8,200 bases of DNA from Rhodanobacter sp. UBA5168 (lineage in GTDB: Bacteria; Pseudomonadota; Gammaproteobacteria; Xanthomonadales; Rhodanobacteraceae). Shown here in pieces: positions 1-5,886 of this stretch (position 1 is its first letter; every line of letters starts with the position of its first letter). The stretch spans positions 6,990-15,189 of the forward strand of contig DHXA01000053.1 of NCBI GenBank assembly GCA_002413455.1. Reading direction: 5' to 3'. The notes below the pieces were generated by a model. The model saw nothing but the letters and a program-made list of their open reading frames with translations. It ran no database searches and was not told where the DNA came from. The position numbers and the translations under genes are program-made.

Positions 1-1439
1 GTCGCCATCCAGTTGAGCAGGCTCACGCCGAGCTGGCTGGCCAGCAGGGTCGCCGGTATGGCGAGCGCGATCAGCGCCCACAGCGGCAGGCCGTCGTGCA
101 TAGCTTCCAGCACCAGCGGCCGCGCGAACGCAAAGGTCAGCAACGCCAGCAGGCCCAGATAGATCGGCAGCGGCGCGCGGTCGAAACCGCGGCGCAGGCT
201 CTCGGCCAGTCGCGGCCGAACACCGAGGTGGCGCTCCAGCCGGCGCCGGCCGCGGTCGATCAGGTACAGGCCCACATGCTGCGGCAACGAGCTGGTGGTG
301 TCGGTGGGGGCGGCGGGCTGGCACAGCGCGATGACCGCCTCGGCCACTTCCTGCTCGGTCAGCCGATGGTGGCGGGCGAGCGCTTCCACCACGTGGCGAT
401 AGCGGTCACGAGTGGCGAAATCCATTGCCGCATAGATGCCGGTGGGGTCCTGTCGCAGCAGTTGCTCCACCACGCTGCAATGCTCGACGAATTCGCGCCA
501 ATCGATCGCCGACAGCGCGCGCAGGCTGCCGATGCTGTTGCTGATCGTGACCTGGTTGGCGGCCTGCTGTTGCGCCTCCAGCTGCACCAGATGCTCGATG
601 CTCTGGCCCGATTCGGCCAGGCGCTGCTCGATCCAGCTCAGCGGCAACGCCAGCGCCGGGCTCTGTCCCTGCAGCCGGCGCGCCATCTCGGCGACGAACG
701 GGCCGGTCATCGGCGGGTTCGAGCGCGCCATGTCGGCGACCACCAGCACCACGCTCTTGGGATCGCGTTCGGCGGTTGCGGTCATGTTGTCGGCCCAGCG
801 CACGGCTTTGCCGCGATAGCGCCAGTCCGCCATCACCCGCGCGGCAACGCGGCGCAGGTTTTCGATCAGTGCCAGCCGCAGCATGATCGGGATCGCCCAT
901 AGCTCGCCCAGCTTGAGCGGGGTCACGCTCTGGTAGGCGCTGATGAAGCGGCGCAGGCTGCTGGTGTCGACGCGGCCGTCGCCGTGCGAAATGATCTCCA
1001 GCGCGATGTCGTATACGCGCGGCAGACCCGCCGACGGACCGCTTTCCAGGCGCGGCAGTTCACGGCTGTAACCCTTCGGCAGATGCCGGCGGGCAAGCCG
1101 GATCTGTTCCTCGATCAGATAGAAATTGTCCAGCAGCCACTCGCCGGCCGGGGTCACCCGCCGCTTGTGCCGGGTGGCGTTGGTCAGCCGTTCGCAGGTG
1201 TGGGTGAGCACCGCCTCGTTGTCGGCCAGCCGGGTCAACAGCAGGTCGGCCGTCGAGCGCGCGGCGACGCGATGCTGGCCGGCCAGCGCCTGGCCGTGCC
1301 GTTCCATCTGCTCGGCACTGAACAGCTCCGAGCGCAGCGCCGGTTCCTGTTCCGGCCGCGTGCGCGCGGCCACGCGCCGACGGCGAAACGCGCGCAGACG
1401 CCGCAGCTTGAGCAGATCGAGAAGGCTGCCGATGTTCAA
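1..1439 (-). CDS. ndvB: NdvB-like cyclic beta-1,2-glucan synthase, N-terminal part (runs off left edge)
   Basis: This is the N-terminal 479 codons of a large inner-membrane protein; the stop codon lies outside the window. Family members (rhizobial NdvB, Brucella Cgs) are about 2,800 residues, carry a GT84 glucosyltransferase region and a C-terminal GH94 phosphorylase region, and make periplasmic cyclic beta-1,2-glucans from UDP-glucose. The strongest visible signature is the block at residues 99-131 (GEWLLDNFYLIEEQIR, then LPKGYSRELPRL), followed by GDGRVDTSSLRRFISAYQ (153-170) and LGELWAIPIMLRLALIENLRR (178-198), all typical of the region before the glycosyltransferase. Two hydrophobic segments, about 424-440 and 451-474, end the visible part. 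No in-frame ATG is available at the N-terminus; TTG at 1439 is chosen because AAGGA lies 9 bases upstream. A GTG eleven codons further upstream is possible. The catalytic domains are not visible, so the specific product is inferred from the N-terminal family match. Confidence 0.82.
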   Translation of the reverse strand, partial: MNIGSLLDLLKLRRLRAFRRRRVAARTRPEQEPALRSELFSAEQMERHGQALAGQHRVAARSTADLLLTRLADNEAVLTHTCERLTNATRHKRRVTPAGEWLLDNFYLIEEQIRLARRHLPKGYSRELPRLESGPSAGLPRVYDIALEIISHGDGRVDTSSLRRFISAYQSVTPLKLGELWAIPIMLRLALIENLRRVAARVMADWRYRGKAVRWADNMTATAERDPKSVVLVVADMARSNPPMTGPFVAEMARRLQGQSPALALPLSWIEQRLAESGQSIEHLVQLEAQQQAANQVTISNSIGSLRALSAIDWREFVEHCSVVEQLLRQDPTGIYAAMDFATRDRYRHVVEALARHHRLTEQEVAEAVIALCQPAAPTDTTSSLPQHVGLYLIDRGRRRLERHLGVRPRLAESLRRGFDRAPLPIYLGLLALLTFAFARPLVLEAMHDGLPLWALIALAIPATLLASQLGVSLLNWMA

Positions 1440-1448
1440 GTACGTTTT

Positions 1449-1453
1449 TCCTT
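1449..1453 (-). promoter_or_regulatory. Shine-Dalgarno site selecting the TTG start of the NdvB-like gene
   Basis: On the minus strand AAGGA ends 9 bases before the TTG codon at 1439-1437. No ATG occurs in this frame between the upstream in-frame stop (TGA, in the ...TGAACAGTG... stretch) and the conserved coding region. The site therefore supports TTG over the upstream GTG as the initiation codon. Confidence 0.55.
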
Positions 1454-1461
1454 GGGATTCA

Positions 1462-1496
1462 GGGCCTGGCACTGTTCACGGCGCGCTGCCAGGGCC
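1462..1496. repeat. Imperfect inverted repeat in the divergent spacer upstream of the NdvB-like gene
   Basis: The arms GGGCCTGGCA (1462-1471) and TGCCAGGGCC (1487-1496) are complementary at 9 of 10 positions, with a perfect 7-bp core (CCTGGCA/TGCCAGG) and a 15-base spacer. It ends 9 bases before the ribosome binding site of the minus-strand gene and lies about 87 bases from the GTG of the plus-strand acetyltransferase. It has no T-tract downstream on either strand, so a terminator is unlikely. A regulator-binding palindrome or a 5'-UTR stem-loop are both possible; the sequence does not decide between them. Confidence 0.4.
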
Positions 1497-1582
1497 GCCG
1501 GCTTCCGCTCGGACGCTACGCTCCTGCGTGTGAAGAGCGCGCAGGTTACGATGCGCCCTCGCCCTTTCACCGGAGTCATGCC

Positions 1583-2047
1583 GTGTCGTTGTCGATTCGC
1601 GCCGCCCGCCCCACCGACCTGCCCGAACTCGTTGCATGGAATGCAGCGATGGCATGGGAAACCGAACACCGGCAACTGGACCTCGACATTCTGCAGCGCG
1701 GTGTCGCCGGTGTGTTCGAACAGCCGCGGCGCGGCTTCTACCTGATGGCGGAACGCGATGGCGTGGCAGTGGGAAGTCTGCTGGTGACGTACGAATGGAG
1801 CGACTGGCGCGATGGCGATTTCTGGTGGATCCAGAGCGTATACGTGCACCCCGACGCGCGTCGCGGCGGGGTATTCCGCGCGCTGTATGCGGCGGTGGCG
1901 CAGCGCGCGTCGGCGGCGGGCGCAGTGGGCCTGCGCCTGTACGTGGAAACCGAAAACCGGCGTGCGCAGACGACCTACGAAGGTCTTGGCATGCAGCGCT
2001 GCCACTACGCGATGTACGAAGCCGTTCTGGGCGGCGGCGCGGGTTGA
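1583..2047 (+). CDS. GNAT-family N-acetyltransferase
   Basis: The 154-residue product has the usual size and layout of a single-domain cytoplasmic GNAT enzyme, which moves an acetyl group from acetyl-CoA to an amine. The N-terminal strand (SIRAARPTDLPELVAWN, about 3-20) is typical. The acetyl-CoA pyrophosphate-binding motif A is at 86-102 (VYVHPDARRGGVFRALY); its loop reads RRGGVF where the general consensus is R/Q-x-x-G-x-G/A, a variant that I recall from other small GNAT proteins. The late motif ENRRAQTTYEGLGM (124-137) matches the usual N-x-x-A-x-x-x-Y-x-x-x-G-F/M. The substrate cannot be deduced. The GTG start at 1583 is supported by GGAG seven bases upstream; the ATG at 1578 is in another frame and leads nowhere. 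The gene is transcribed divergently from the NdvB-like gene and ends 5 bases before the stop of the convergent c-di-GMP enzyme. Confidence 0.9.
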   Translation: MSLSIRAARPTDLPELVAWNAAMAWETEHRQLDLDILQRGVAGVFEQPRRGFYLMAERDGVAVGSLLVTYEWSDWRDGDFWWIQSVYVHPDARRGGVFRALYAAVAQRASAAGAVGLRLYVETENRRAQTTYEGLGMQRCHYAMYEAVLGGGAG

Positions 2048-2075
2048 GCGGCTCAGTCCGCGCTGATCAGCCGCT
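2047..2075. terminator. Candidate bidirectional stem-loop at the convergent acetyltransferase / GGDEF-EAL junction
   Basis: The arms AGCGGCT (2047-2053) and AGCCGCT (2069-2075) form a perfect 7-bp stem. It can extend by CAG/CTG (2054-2056 with 2062-2064) across a 3-base bulge. The stem begins at the last base of the acetyltransferase stop codon and covers the stop of the opposing gene, leaving the two transcripts only 5 intergenic bases. No U-tract follows on either strand, so this is at best a weak intrinsic terminator. Confidence 0.3.
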
Positions 2076-4527
2076 GCTGGAATTCCGCGGCGGGCATCGG
2101 TGCGCCATACAGGAAGCCCTGCAGCTGCGAACAACCGGCATGGCGCAGGAACTCGCCCTGCTCGAGCGTCTCCACGCCTTCGGCGATCACCAGCTTGTTG
2201 AGGCTGCGCGCCATCGCGATGATCGCGCTGGTGATCGTGGCGGTGTCGGGGTCGCTGATGAGGTCGCGCACGAACACGCGGTCGATCTTCAGCGCATCGA
2301 TCGGAAAATGCTTGAGGTAGGACAGACTGCAATAGCCGGTGCCGAAATCGTCCAGTGACAGCCGCACCCCGCGCCGCTTGATCCGCTGCAGCAGGCCGGT
2401 GGTGGCTTCGCCGCCGGACATCACCATGCGCTCGGTCAGTTCCAGCTCGAGCAGGCCGGCCGCGAGCCCGGTCTCGTTCAACACGTCGTCGAGCCAGCTG
2501 TAGAAATCGGCATGCTGAAACTGCAGCGGCGACACATTCACCGACACCGTAATGGGCTGGCCGCGCGACTGCCACAACAGCGCCTGCTGACAGGCCTGGC
2601 GCAGCACCCAGGCACCGATCGGCAGAATCAGTCCGGTGTCCTCAGCCACCGGGATGAACTGATCCGGCTCGTACAGCAAGCGCCCGTTCACGCGCCAGCG
2701 CAGCAGCGCCTCGGCGCCTACGATGCGTCCGCTTCGGGCCTCCACCTTGGGTTGGTAGTACAGGCTCAGCTCGTTCCGCGGCAACGCCTGGCGCAGCGCC
2801 GTCTCGATTCGCCGCAGCGCTTGTGCGCGCTCGTTCATCGAGGCGGTGAAGAAACGATAGCTGTGCAGGCCCTGCGCCTTCACCGCGACCAGCGCGGTTT
2901 CCGCGTGCTGCAACAGGCTTTCCGGCTCCAGCGCATCATCCGGATATACGCTGATGCCGATGCTGACGCGCAGTGCCAATTCGGCCAGGCCGTCGATATG
3001 GATCTGCTCGACCTGGTTGATCAGGGTCTGGCACAGGCTGGCCACCTCGCTCACGCTTTCCAGGTGCGGCAGCACCACCACGAATTCGTCGCCGCCATAG
3101 CGGCTGAGCAACTCGTCGCCGGGGAGGCAGCGATGCAATTGCTCGGCGAATGCACGCAGTACGCTGTCGCCGGCGGTGTGGCCGTGGAGTTCGTTGACCT
3201 GCTTGAAATTGTCGATGTCCAGATAGATCAGTGCGGCGCGCTGCTGGCGCCGGCTGGCGGTGGCCAGGGCCTGCCCGATGTGGCCGTGCAACTGGCTGCG
3301 GTTGGGCAAGCCGGTGAGCGTGTCGTGCTGGGTCAGGTGGATCATCTTCAAGGCCAGCGCACGGGTTTCGCTGACGTCGTGGAACACCAGCACGCCGCCG
3401 ATGACATTGCCGGCGTGGTCGTGGATCGGCGCGGAGGAATCCTCCACCGGCGTGTCGAAGCCGTGCCGGTGTCGCAGCAGGGTCTTGCCGGCCAGATCGA
3501 CGATGGTGTTGTGCTCGATCGCCGTACGCAGCGGATTGGCCACGGACTGACCGTGCTGCGCGTCGAACAGCTGGAAGATCGCCTCGATGGGCCGACCCTG
3601 TGCCTCGTCGCTGCTCCAGCCCGTCATCGCCTCGGCGATCGGGTTGAGCGAGGTCACGCACAGCTGCGGGTCGGTGGTGATCACCGCGTCGCCGATGGAG
3701 CGCAGGGTTACCTCGGCCAGTTCGCGCTCGCGATGCAGCGCATCCTCGAACGCCTTGCGCTGGCTGATGTTCTGCACCTGCGAGACGAAGTACAGCGGCA
3801 CACCCTGCTCGTCGCGCACCAGCGACACGCTGAGCTGGATGTGCACGGTATGGCCGTCCTTGTGGAAATTGCGTTTCTCCAGCTGATAGGACTCGCGCTG
3901 ACCGGCCAGCAACTCGGCCATCAATGTCACATCGGCGGCGAGGTCGTCCGGATGGGTGAGCCTGGCGATGTCCAGCGCCAGCAATTCGTCGTCGCGGTAA
4001 CCCAGCATCTGGCACACCGCGGCGTTGACGCGCAGGAAATGGCCGTCCGGATGGGTCAGCGCCATACCGATTGCGGCATGCTGGAACGCGCCGAAAAACC
4101 GCTGCTCGCTTTCGTGCAGCTTCAACTCCAGGGTGTGCCGCTCGGTAATGTCGATCAGCGCGGTGAACACGCCGCGCACCCGCCCGTCGGTGTCGAAATC
4201 GGGCTGGAAGTTGCCATGGGCGTAACGGCGCTCGCTGCCGTTGTACAGCTCGCCCTCGAAGCTGGCCATCTGGCCGGCGTACGCTTTTTCCAGGGTGGGG
4301 GCCGCGCTGCGATAGTTGCGGTGGCCGACCACCTCGACCAGGGAGCGGCCAAGCATCGCCTGCGGGTCGAGGCCGAGCCAGTCGCGATGGGTTTCGTTGG
4401 CGTAGCGGAACCGTTGCTCGGCGTCGAGGTAAGCCAGCAGCACGGGAGCGCTGCGCAAGATTCGCGCGGGCCAGTCCGGCCCATGGGGAAGTGATGGCAA
4501 TACCTCGGCAGACTTGTGCGGCCGCAT
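2053..4527 (-). CDS. PAS-PAS-PAS-GGDEF-EAL cyclic-di-GMP turnover protein
   Basis: This 824-residue soluble sensor protein has no membrane segment or signal peptide. Three PAS domains occupy about 22-135, 138-262 and 266-390; the second has the common S-box form (AAIGMALTHPDGHFLRVN, 151-168). The GGDEF diguanylate cyclase domain (about 393-560) has an intact GGDEF motif (478-482), plus Asp437, Asn445 and Asp454. The EAL phosphodiesterase domain (about 568-822) has EALLR (606-610), Asn664, Glu696, Asp726-Asp727, Lys747, Glu783 and Gln803, so both active sites look complete. The inhibitory RxxD I-site before GGDEF is absent (LPGD, with one residue extra before the signature). It may make c-di-GMP, hydrolyse it, or switch under PAS control; the ligand is unknown. 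ATG at 4527 is chosen because it begins just before the first PAS domain and has GGAA nearby. An in-frame TTG at 4537-4539 or at 4597-4599 would extend it. It probably shares a transcript with the gene upstream. Confidence 0.93.
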   Translation of the reverse strand: MRPHKSAEVLPSLPHGPDWPARILRSAPVLLAYLDAEQRFRYANETHRDWLGLDPQAMLGRSLVEVVGHRNYRSAAPTLEKAYAGQMASFEGELYNGSERRYAHGNFQPDFDTDGRVRGVFTALIDITERHTLELKLHESEQRFFGAFQHAAIGMALTHPDGHFLRVNAAVCQMLGYRDDELLALDIARLTHPDDLAADVTLMAELLAGQRESYQLEKRNFHKDGHTVHIQLSVSLVRDEQGVPLYFVSQVQNISQRKAFEDALHRERELAEVTLRSIGDAVITTDPQLCVTSLNPIAEAMTGWSSDEAQGRPIEAIFQLFDAQHGQSVANPLRTAIEHNTIVDLAGKTLLRHRHGFDTPVEDSSAPIHDHAGNVIGGVLVFHDVSETRALALKMIHLTQHDTLTGLPNRSQLHGHIGQALATASRRQQRAALIYLDIDNFKQVNELHGHTAGDSVLRAFAEQLHRCLPGDELLSRYGGDEFVVVLPHLESVSEVASLCQTLINQVEQIHIDGLAELALRVSIGISVYPDDALEPESLLQHAETALVAVKAQGLHSYRFFTASMNERAQALRRIETALRQALPRNELSLYYQPKVEARSGRIVGAEALLRWRVNGRLLYEPDQFIPVAEDTGLILPIGAWVLRQACQQALLWQSRGQPITVSVNVSPLQFQHADFYSWLDDVLNETGLAAGLLELELTERMVMSGGEATTGLLQRIKRRGVRLSLDDFGTGYCSLSYLKHFPIDALKIDRVFVRDLISDPDTATITSAIIAMARSLNKLVIAEGVETLEQGEFLRHAGCSQLQGFLYGAPMPAAEFQQRLISAD

Positions 4528-4535
4528 GGTTTCCG

Positions 4536-4574
4536 TCAACTGGAGCGCGCCCCCTGTCGGCGCTCCTGCATCAT
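4536..4574 (-). CDS. Candidate 12-codon leader ORF upstream of the GGDEF-EAL gene
   Basis: On the minus strand a strong ribosome binding site (GGAGGAAA, 4590-4583) is followed 8 bases later by two consecutive ATG codons that open a short frame, MMQERRQGARSS, ending in TGA at 4538-4536. This frame differs from that of the c-di-GMP enzyme, whose ATG is 8 bases after the TGA. The TGA also overlaps an in-frame TTG of the main gene (TTGA, 4539-4536), an arrangement seen in translationally coupled pairs. The peptide has no run of one amino acid of the kind found in amino-acid attenuators. It may be a regulatory mini-ORF; equally the ribosome site may be fortuitous. There is no homology evidence. 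Confidence 0.35.
   Translation of the reverse strand: MMQERRQGARSS
4542..4566. repeat. Inverted repeat inside the candidate leader ORF
   Basis: The arms GGAGCGC (4542-4548) and GCGCTCC (4560-4566) are perfectly complementary over 7 bp with an 11-base loop. In the minus-strand transcript the stem lies wholly within the 12-codon frame and ends 14 bases before the ATG of the GGDEF-EAL gene. A ribosome translating the short frame would melt it, so it could link the two reading frames. This function is inferred only from position. Confidence 0.35.
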
Positions 4575-4582
4575 GCGCCGAG

Positions 4583-4590
4583 TTTCCTCC
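4583..4590 (-). promoter_or_regulatory. Strong Shine-Dalgarno sequence in the GGDEF-EAL leader
   Basis: GGAGGAAA on the minus strand is the best ribosome binding site in the window, yet the start codons at proper distance (ATG ATG at 4574-4569) are out of frame with the large downstream gene. Its first two bases are also the last two of the stem-loop at 4589-4608, so the hairpin could partly mask it. Confidence 0.4.
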
Positions 4591-4608
4591 GCGATACAAA
4601 TATCGCGG
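4589..4608. repeat. Perfect 8-bp stem-loop between the unknown gene and the GGDEF-EAL gene
   Basis: CCGCGATA (4589-4596) and TATCGCGG (4601-4608) are exact inverse complements with a 4-base loop (CAAA on plus, TTTG on minus). It starts 18 bases after the stop of the upstream minus-strand gene. No U-tract follows (the next bases are AGGAAACT), so it is not a standard intrinsic terminator. It could be a 3' end-protecting or processing hairpin, an operator, or a structure that controls access to the adjoining ribosome site. A TTG in the loop could open the long frame of the next gene, but a start codon in a tight hairpin loop is unlikely. Confidence 0.5.
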
Positions 4609-4626
4609 TCCGCGGCCGGGATGGAT

Positions 4627-5772
4627 TCAGTGCAGCGTGGTCGGCGGCGCCCCCAGCTCGCCGCGCCCGTCCAGCACGACACGGCCCAGCGCAAGCAGGT
4701 CGGCGGGGATGCCATGACGATCGGCCAGCAGCGCCAGCAACGGACCCAGCGCGCCGGGCCGCAATGGATAGCCGTGGGCCAGCACGTGGGCGACACCACC
4801 GTCGCCGCGTTGTGCCACGGTGATCGCAACGACGCCGAGACCGGCAGCTTCGTGCGCGAACAGCGCTGGCGGTTCATGGGCGGATTCGGCCGCGGCCAGA
4901 GTTTCCAGCAGATAGCCGTCGCCCTGCTCGACCTGCTCACCGGCATCGGCCTGCAGCAGCAACGGCAACTGGTGCGCAGCGAGCAGAGCGGCGTACTGGC
5001 GCAGCTCGAACACGATGCCAGCCAGATCGTGTGCCCGTCCCGCGACGTCATCGGTTTTCTGCGCGGCCAGCCATTGCGATGGCGACTGCGCCAGCACCTT
5101 GCCGTGCTCATAGCGCAAGTGCAGCCCGCGCGCACTCATGGTCGATTCGGTGCGCTCGGGGGTCAGCAGCGCCGTTTCCAGCAGGGTCCACAACGGTGCC
5201 AGATTGACGTGCTCGTACTGCACGCAGGTCAGTGCCAGCAGATCGTTGCGGCTGAGGTAACGCACATGCTCCAGCCGGATGCCCAGCGTGCGCATCAACC
5301 AGTCTGCGGTCGGTGCGCTGGCCTCGCCACGACCGACCAGCTGGATCTCCAGCTGCTCGGACAACTCCCCGGCCAGCGTCGCGGGCGCGAGCAGGCTCAT
5401 CGGCAGCAGGCGCATCGGGCCATCGGCGAAGATGGGCGACGGTTCCAATGGCTGCGCCGGCATGCGGCCGTCGTGGCTGCCGAAGGCAACCACGTTGTCC
5501 AGCTGGCCGCGCGGCACGCGGCGGGCCAGTTCGTCCAGCGTCGCCCACACCGGAAAGCCCGGCCGCAGCAGTTCGACCTGATCGAACAGCGCACCGGCCA
5601 GCGCCAGCCGCGCAGCGTCGACCTGCGGCACCAGCGTATGCAGGTCGGCGGCAACCCGTTCGGCCAGCTCGGCAGCCTCATCGCGGCTCAGTGTCATTCG
5701 CGCCGCCGGCTCGCCGGCCACCGGCTCCAATGCCAGCACGATGGGCAGCGCGAACGGCGTTTGTGTTTCCAC
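4627..5772 (-). CDS. Protein of unknown function, 381 residues
   Basis: I do not recognise this family. The product is a soluble-looking protein with no signal peptide, no membrane segment, no nucleotide-binding loop and one cysteine (Cys183). It is Ala/Leu-rich and probably largely helical at 28-70 and 128-205. Distinct stretches that may help a search are LDNVVAFGSHDGRMP (91-105), WLMRTLGIRLEHVRYLSRND (158-177), VQYEHVNLAPLWTLLE (184-199) and LHLRYEHGKVLAQSPSQWL (217-235). Codon use is like that of its neighbours and the frame is open throughout, so it is very likely a real gene. The GTG start at 5772 fits a GGA nine bases upstream and a predicted transcript start near 5796; TTG at 5793 would be almost leaderless, and ATG at 5697 would remove a plausible N-terminus. 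It is on the same strand as the c-di-GMP enzyme, 99 bases upstream, so co-transcription is likely. Confidence 0.75.
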   Translation of the reverse strand: METQTPFALPIVLALEPVAGEPAARMTLSRDEAAELAERVAADLHTLVPQVDAARLALAGALFDQVELLRPGFPVWATLDELARRVPRGQLDNVVAFGSHDGRMPAQPLEPSPIFADGPMRLLPMSLLAPATLAGELSEQLEIQLVGRGEASAPTADWLMRTLGIRLEHVRYLSRNDLLALTCVQYEHVNLAPLWTLLETALLTPERTESTMSARGLHLRYEHGKVLAQSPSQWLAAQKTDDVAGRAHDLAGIVFELRQYAALLAAHQLPLLLQADAGEQVEQGDGYLLETLAAAESAHEPPALFAHEAAGLGVVAITVAQRGDGGVAHVLAHGYPLRPGALGPLLALLADRHGIPADLLALGRVVLDGRGELGAPPTTLH

Positions 5773-5802
5773 AGTCGGTGATCCGAAGGGCAAAGGGTAC
5801 CG

Positions 5803-5811
5803 ATTCTACCA
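5803..5811 (-). promoter_or_regulatory. Extended -10 promoter element for the unknown gene (and probably the GGDEF-EAL gene)
   Basis: The minus strand reads TGGTAGAAT, that is a TGn extension followed by TAGAAT (5 of 6 matches to TATAAT). No good -35 hexamer lies at 16-18 bases upstream, which is tolerated by extended -10 promoters. The predicted start of transcription is near 5796, giving a leader of about 24 bases to the GTG at 5772. Confidence 0.45.
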
Positions 5812-5886
5812 TTCAGCGTTTTGGGCTTTCGCCGCGCGGCACCGCGGGTTAGCCTTGACCGACTTGAGTGGTGGACAGTTTCGAGC

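Noticed and set aside
96..902. A 268-codon plus-strand frame (and a 164-codon minus-strand frame at 406-900) within the NdvB-like gene
   Set aside because: Both are out of frame with the conserved NdvB N-terminal sequence, which is uninterrupted from 1439 to the window edge.
1547..1552. TACGAT as a -10 element for the GNAT gene
   Set aside because: Only 4 of 6 bases match the consensus and no -35-like hexamer lies at the right distance.
1436..2575. A 379-codon minus-strand frame across the GNAT gene and the end of the GGDEF-EAL gene
   Set aside because: It overlaps the clear GNAT gene and another frame of the EAL domain, and its product is Arg/Ala-rich without motifs.
2512..4494. A 660-codon open frame on the plus strand, antisense to the GGDEF-EAL gene
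   Set aside because: Its product is a low-complexity mix of His, Gln, Val, Arg and Leu with no domain, as expected opposite a GC-rich gene. The minus-strand frame has three PAS domains and complete GGDEF and EAL motifs.
4597..4599. TTG as the start of the GGDEF-EAL gene (848 residues)
   Set aside because: It lies in the loop of a perfect hairpin, has no good ribosome site, and adds 24 residues outside any domain. ATG at 4527 is preferred, though not proven.
4516..5781. A 421-codon plus-strand frame opposite the unknown 381-residue gene
   Set aside because: The protein is Gln/Arg/His-rich with no motif, while the minus-strand frame has a normal composition, a promoter and a plausible start. 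Because the minus-strand gene is itself of unknown family, this is the least certain of the rejections.
5855..5860. TTGACC as a -35 element for the thiolase gene
   Set aside because: No acceptable -10 hexamer lies 16-18 bases downstream, and the -10 would fall at the start codon itself.
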